A stretch of DNA of 64,000 nucleotides. Source: CAZCTC01 sp964501335. Lineage in GTDB: Bacteria; Chloroflexota; Anaerolineae; B4-G1; SLSP01. The stretch's first letter is position 1. The number at the start of each line of letters is the position of its first letter. Shown in pieces: positions 59,879 through 64,000 of this stretch. The position numbers were made by a program, and so were the translations under genes. Where the stretch lies: assembly GCA_964501335.1 (NCBI GenBank), contig CAZCTC010000025.1:1-64000 (forward strand), given 5' to 3'. The notes beneath the pieces are model-generated. The model searched no databases, was not told the DNA's origin, and saw only the letters and a list, made by a program, of their open reading frames with translations.

Positions 59879-62104
59879 ATGCGTGGAAAAGATACTCCCA
59901 CACGGAAAGAGCAGGGCCAGAGCCTGATCCTGATTGCCTTGGGTATGGTCACATTGATCGCCTTCGTAGGATTGGCCGTCGATCTGGGTATTACTTACGT
60001 GGAACGGATTAAAGTCCGACGCGCCGCCGATGCCGCCGCCCTGGCCGCCGCCGCTGAATTGCCGCTGGAAGCCGCCGGGCATGTCCGGGCTCTGGAATAT
60101 CTGGCCGACAACGGCTTCGACTGTGGACTCCAGGTCAGCACTTCCGGCACCGGCGCCGCTATGAGGTTGCAGTACACCTGCACGGCGCCCGATATCCGGG
60201 TCGAAATCAACTGCGACGACAACGGCGTCCCGCTTCCGGGAGGCTTTACCACCGGCCCGGATGCCAGTGCGGCCCGCCAAATCCTGCGTGTCAATACCGC
60301 CAAGTTCCGCGACAACGGCGTCAATACGGCCAACAAAATTCAGGTATCCGTCACCCAGAAGGCCCAGATTTACTTCATGCGCGTCCTGGGATTTGTAGAT
60401 ATTCCGGTGACCGGTAATGCCACCGCTGAAAATATCAATAACCTGGACGTGGTTCTGGGATTTGACGATTCCGGCTCAATGGAATTCGATACCTATTGCT
60501 ACGGCTGTTTCGTTCCCAGCACCTATCCCAGCGGCAATCGCTATCCGTTACCCTGGAACGGCACCGGCGCCGGCACTTCCCCAGTTCACTGTTCCGGTTC
60601 GGGCAGCCCGCTGCTCTACAAAACTAACGGGGTTACCTACACCTATATCACCATCGAAGCCGAAGAATATTCCAATACCAACAACGCCTACGATCCCAAC
60701 ATGTACACCCAGGGTCTCACCTACTGGGTTCTTCAACGTAACGGCAGCCAGGCGCCCAGTTATATGGGAAACGCCAAAGCCCTGGGACGTGATACCTACG
60801 GCGCTTACATCGAACATCACCCCTATCGTGTCCATGTCAATGCAGACGGCCAGGGCTCCAACTGTAACGCAACGAATCTGGCTAATAATTATATGTGCTA
60901 CCGCGACTCCTGGATCGAAGAACGCAACGGCCCCTTCCCGGCCCCTCTAGTCGAGTACACCTTCAAAGTTCCCACCACCGGGATCTGGCACGTCTGGGTC
61001 CGGGGACAGGGCGGCGACGGTGCCAACAACATTATGTGGGGTATTAAAACTCCCGCCGGCGCCATCTCAATTCTCAACGATGTCTCAGGATTTGGAGATA
61101 CCGGCTATAGTTTCAATGGAGCCAATTCCGGTGAATGGGAATGGCAAGACATGGGGGCGCCGATGTCGGCCCTCACACCCAATACGATCTATACGCTGCT
61201 CATCTGGGCCGGCGCTTCGGATTTTGCCCTGGACCGCATCATCATCACCAATGACGGGGTCAACAATCCGAACTCGATCGCGGCAGGATCTACGTTTGAT
61301 ACCTACGTCCTGCGCAACAACTACTTCGATAACAACCGTTCAGGCCTGGCCTGTAATCCCTGTGATGCCCGCTTCGGCGGCTATCCCGGCGGCAACGGCA
61401 CAACCAGCCCGGTCTGTAACGACCCTTCGATCCCCGAAGCCTATCGCGATCGCCGGTTGGATGTCCTGTACAGCGATGAAGAACCTATCCGCGGCTCCAT
61501 TGAAGCCGCCAAGCGCTTCATTGCTCGCCTCGATCCTAAATTCGATCAAATCGGGCTGGTCGCCTATAACAGCTCAGCGGCCATCAGTTCCGAACTGCAA
61601 TGTCTACGCCGTCTAGGCGCCACATCCTGTACCCCCACCGTCATCACCAATACCATCATCAAAACCCTGGACGGCCTTCATGCCGGCGGCAGCACCAACA
61701 TCGGTCACGCTATGAAACTGGGCATCGACGTGCTGAGCACCAACAACAGCCACTATGGACGCCCCGGGGCCGCCCACATTATGATCATCATGACCGACGG
61801 TGAGTCCAACCAGGGCACCACAGGCATGGATGCCGCCTGCGACGATCAGGACTACTGGCCCACCAATACGGGAGATAGCAACCGTGATAAAGCGAAAGAC
61901 TGCATGGTCTATTATGCCATGCAGGCCCGTAATAACGGTATCGTGATCTACGGCATTACCCTCGGGCAAAGCGCCGACATCGAATTGATGCAATATGTCG
62001 CCGAACTGACCGGTGGCTTCCACCGCCACGCCCCCCGCCCGGATCAGCTCGACGCCATCTTCGACGAACTCTACAAACGTATTTTCCTGCGCCTGATCGA
62101 ATAA
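59879..62104 (+). CDS. TadG-like protein with VWA domain interrupted by a carbohydrate-binding-like module
   Basis: 741 residues. The N-terminal TadG/TadE_N segment (GQSLILIALGMVTLIAFVGL, VERIKVRRAADAAALAAAAE) anchors it. A VWA domain starts at about 188; the MIDAS is D196-x-S198-x-S200 (FDDSGS), with Thr606 (GGSTNIGHA) and Asp640 (IMTDGESNQ). Between the first strand and helix 1 (about 203-527) an extra module is inserted, beginning YITIEAEEYSN and ending DFALDRIIITND, like a CBM6/35 jelly roll, followed by Cys-containing linker. Last gene of the operon; AGGAGG upstream. Metal-dependent adhesion is plausible. Confidence 0.87.
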   Translation: MRGKDTPTRKEQGQSLILIALGMVTLIAFVGLAVDLGITYVERIKVRRAADAAALAAAAELPLEAAGHVRALEYLADNGFDCGLQVSTSGTGAAMRLQYTCTAPDIRVEINCDDNGVPLPGGFTTGPDASAARQILRVNTAKFRDNGVNTANKIQVSVTQKAQIYFMRVLGFVDIPVTGNATAENINNLDVVLGFDDSGSMEFDTYCYGCFVPSTYPSGNRYPLPWNGTGAGTSPVHCSGSGSPLLYKTNGVTYTYITIEAEEYSNTNNAYDPNMYTQGLTYWVLQRNGSQAPSYMGNAKALGRDTYGAYIEHHPYRVHVNADGQGSNCNATNLANNYMCYRDSWIEERNGPFPAPLVEYTFKVPTTGIWHVWVRGQGGDGANNIMWGIKTPAGAISILNDVSGFGDTGYSFNGANSGEWEWQDMGAPMSALTPNTIYTLLIWAGASDFALDRIIITNDGVNNPNSIAAGSTFDTYVLRNNYFDNNRSGLACNPCDARFGGYPGGNGTTSPVCNDPSIPEAYRDRRLDVLYSDEEPIRGSIEAAKRFIARLDPKFDQIGLVAYNSSAAISSELQCLRRLGATSCTPTVITNTIIKTLDGLHAGGSTNIGHAMKLGIDVLSTNNSHYGRPGAAHIMIIMTDGESNQGTTGMDAACDDQDYWPTNTGDSNRDKAKDCMVYYAMQARNNGIVIYGITLGQSADIELMQYVAELTGGFHRHAPRPDQLDAIFDELYKRIFLRLIE

Positions 62105-62125
62105 CACGCTCAATCATCAAAAACA

Positions 62126-62165
62126 ATATCAAGGCGCCCACCTGAACAGGTGGGCGCCTTGATAT
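62126..62165. terminator. Bidirectional hairpin after the Tad-like operon
   Basis: Perfect 19-base arms (ATATCAAGGCGCCCACCTG and complement) around AA, between convergent genes. Confidence 0.8.
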
Positions 62166-62184
62166 AAACCTACTTTAAAACCAG

Positions 62185-63264
62185 CTATTTATGCTGCGCT
62201 ATCTGTTTCACCACCAGGCGCGCGGCCCGGGGCACCGACTGAAGAAACCCCTCCGTTGTGGGATAAGTAAATCCCACACAAAAAAGATGCGGATTCCGCG
62301 TGGATCGCCCCTGCTTTAAAATCGGATAGCCGCGGGGATCCACTTCCAAAGCATCGCTTGCCAACCCGATGGTCGGCCGATATCCCGTCGCCAGAATGAC
62401 CGCATCGAAAGCCACCTCCCGGCCGTCCACAAACTGCACGCCGCCCGGCTGGAATCGCCCCACACACGGATAAACGGTAACCCAACCGGCCGCCACCGCC
62501 TGCGGGAGCGCAAATCCGACCACCGGATTCGTATCCAGCGGATTCACCGCCGGAGGATTTAACCCTAAATGCCGAAAATCCGAGGGAGGACGATCATCTC
62601 GCAACAACCGCATTGCAAGGGCTCGGGGAAAATGACGATAAAGCCAGGCTCCAATTCGGGCCCGCCAGACAGATTCCGTCCGTGGCACAAAATAACAGCC
62701 CTCGCGGATCGCAATCCCCACCGTCACCCCATGTTCGCCTAAATCAGCCGCAATCTCAGCCCCGGAATTGCCCACCCCCACAACCAGGACTCGCTTTCCC
62801 TGAAAAACCGCGGCATTTCGATAGTCTCGGGAATGCAAAATCGGTCCACCAAAGTCAGCCTCGCCGCCAAAAACAGGATAATAAGGAGTGCTCCAGATCC
62901 CCGTCGCCAGCACCAAAGTCTCAGCAGCCACCGCACCTTGATTGGTCTCCACCTGCCAGCCTGAATTGTACTCCAGTCGCTGAACTTCGACGCCGACCTC
63001 CACCGGAAGGTTAAAATGGCGCACATAAGATTCCAGATAGGCCACATATTGCCCGGCGGAAGGAAAGCGAGGATAATCCCGCGGCATCGGCAATCCTGGT
63101 AAGGCCGAAACCTGCCGCAAGGTATTCAGATGCAGCCGTTCATAATGATGACGCCAGGCGCAACCGATCGCCTGGCGTTCTAAAATCCGGTAAGGCAGAC
63201 AATGTTTCTGCAAATAATAGGCGGTAACCAATCCGGCCGGACCGGCTCCGATTACCACAATCAT
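62185..63264 (-). CDS. FMO-type FAD/NAD(P)-dependent monooxygenase
   Basis: About 359 residues from ATG 63264 (AGGGTG six bases upstream; GTG 63270 also possible). Two Rossmann motifs: VIGAGPAGLVTAYYL for FAD and VVGVGNSGAEIAADL for NAD(P)H. Between them is FGGPILHSRDY, which fits the flavin-monooxygenase fingerprint F-x-G-x3-H-x3-Y. Similar to CzcO/YUCCA-like enzymes that oxygenate N, S or carbonyl substrates. The DegV gene ends 4-10 bases upstream on the same strand, so they are probably co-transcribed. Substrate unknown. Confidence 0.87.
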   Translation of the reverse strand: MIVVIGAGPAGLVTAYYLQKHCLPYRILERQAIGCAWRHHYERLHLNTLRQVSALPGLPMPRDYPRFPSAGQYVAYLESYVRHFNLPVEVGVEVQRLEYNSGWQVETNQGAVAAETLVLATGIWSTPYYPVFGGEADFGGPILHSRDYRNAAVFQGKRVLVVGVGNSGAEIAADLGEHGVTVGIAIREGCYFVPRTESVWRARIGAWLYRHFPRALAMRLLRDDRPPSDFRHLGLNPPAVNPLDTNPVVGFALPQAVAAGWVTVYPCVGRFQPGGVQFVDGREVAFDAVILATGYRPTIGLASDALEVDPRGYPILKQGRSTRNPHLFCVGFTYPTTEGFLQSVPRAARLVVKQIAQHK

Positions 63265-63273
63265 ACGCACACC

Positions 63274-64000
63274 CTATCGTTTCCCCGGAGACCAGGGCAA
63301 ATCTGCAAAAGCGGATAACGGCGCATACACCACCCCCACCAATCCCGGTCCGGTATGCGCTCCCAATACGGGCGCAATCGGGCCTACCGGCAACCAGGTA
63401 CAATCATAAACTTCACCCAGGCGCTTCGCCAGCATCTGCGCCCCTTCCGGATTATTGCCATGTAGCACCTGAAACCGCATCGCCGTACCAAAAGGATACC
63501 GTTCGCCAATGATATCCGCCAGCTTGAGAATGGCCCGCTCCAAAGTACGCGCCTGTCCCATCTGGGCATACATGCCCCGTTCTTTCTCCACCCCAATCAA
63601 AGGCTTGATTTGCAATACCGAAGCCAGCAACCCTTTGATGTGGCTGATACGGCCGCCATGGATCAAATACTTCAACGTGGCCAGCGTATAAATCACATCG
63701 GTGGCCGCCCGGACCTGATCCAACAAAGCCAGAATTCGATCCAACGACCAGCCGGCTTTAACCGCCCGTGCCGCCGCCTCAACCTGCCAGCCTTCTCCCC
63801 CTGAAAGGGTTTTAGTATCCACCAGAGTGACCCGCGCCTCAGGGACCAGCTTGGCCCCCTCCCGCGCCGCATTGATCGTACCGCTCAGCCCGGAAGAGAT
63901 ATGGATAGAGAGGATTTCCGGATCGGTCTCAGCCAGCTTACGATACAAGGTGGCAAAATCGCCCGGAGAAGGTTGCGAGGTCGTCGGATAACTATCCGTA
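63274..64000 (-). CDS. DegV family fatty-acid-binding protein, N-terminus beyond window
   Basis: Partial; the frame stays open to position 64000 and the start lies outside. The visible part begins TDSYPTTSQPSPGDF, the DegV ligand-entry motif, and continues with ILSIHISSGLSGTINAAR, VTLVDTKTLSGGEGW, LKYLIHGGRISHIKGLLAS and IGAHTGPG-like LGAHTGPGLVGV. FakB-type members bind fatty acids for phosphorylation by FakA. About 242 residues are present of a usual 280 or so. Confidence 0.92.
   Translation of the reverse strand, partial: TDSYPTTSQPSPGDFATLYRKLAETDPEILSIHISSGLSGTINAAREGAKLVPEARVTLVDTKTLSGGEGWQVEAAARAVKAGWSLDRILALLDQVRAATDVIYTLATLKYLIHGGRISHIKGLLASVLQIKPLIGVEKERGMYAQMGQARTLERAILKLADIIGERYPFGTAMRFQVLHGNNPEGAQMLAKRLGEVYDCTWLPVGPIAPVLGAHTGPGLVGVVYAPLSAFADLPWSPGKR

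Overview
The window looks like a chromosomal segment from an uncultured Chloroflexota bacterium, most likely of the Anaerolineae. This is inferred from several things together: coenzyme F420 genes (cofC, cofD), very large secreted Ig/PKD proteins ending in a Tyr-Leu-Pro-Leu type tail, a GC-rich genome with frequent TTG starts, and Tad-type envelope genes. No rRNA, tRNA, CRISPR array, transposase or phage gene was seen.

Layout. 1-1900: a structured element under a consensus promoter, then cofD-cofC on the minus strand. 2114-8728: three secreted peptidases (M14, M28, S8). 9175-29697: four giant paralogous exoproteins on the minus strand, with a plus-strand pair (Amt-like membrane protein, rsmD) between the third and fourth. 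30378-31909: an amino-acid ABC importer without its ATPase. 32099-32761: an orphan regulator. 33248-40962: a housekeeping run rpsB-tsf-pyrH-frr-uppS-cdsA-fbp-rho-HIT. 41452-47564: membrane protein, glucan phosphorylase, metK, rplS and a class-I amidotransferase-like hydrolase. 47636-50906, minus strand: YtxH protein, two related small membrane-anchored proteins, a D-cysteine desulfhydrase-like enzyme and a degenerate PAP2 protein. 51002-52602: glycosyltransferase and TPR protein. 52829-62104: a five-gene TadE/TadG operon behind a perfect sigma-70 promoter. 62185-64000: FMO-type flavoprotein and a DegV protein cut by the window edge.

How the genes work together. The left half is an export and degradation region: peptidases and giant surface proteins share an N-terminal signal peptide and a C-terminal (Y/F)LP(L/I/V) tail, which suggests one secretion or surface-retention route. 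The TadE/TadG operon supplies pseudopilin-like anchors fused to, or co-transcribed with, adhesin-like ectodomains; one of those proteins carries the same C-terminal tail. The centre is ordinary translation, envelope-lipid and central-carbon metabolism.

The most unusual signal is not a gene. A family of about 17 intergenic elements, each roughly 100-150 bp, is scattered over the window in both orientations. Each full copy has a conserved head, a perfect or near-perfect hairpin and a conserved structured tail. The hairpin differs in sequence between copies while staying paired, even between tandem copies whose flanks are nearly identical. It looks like a conserved frame carrying exchangeable or strongly covarying stem-loops. 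Other points worth checking are an Amt-family protein without the twin pore histidines, beta-propellers inserted inside an Ig-like fold, a VWA domain interrupted by a carbohydrate-binding-like module, and a new Cys-containing repeat domain shared by two pilus-operon proteins.
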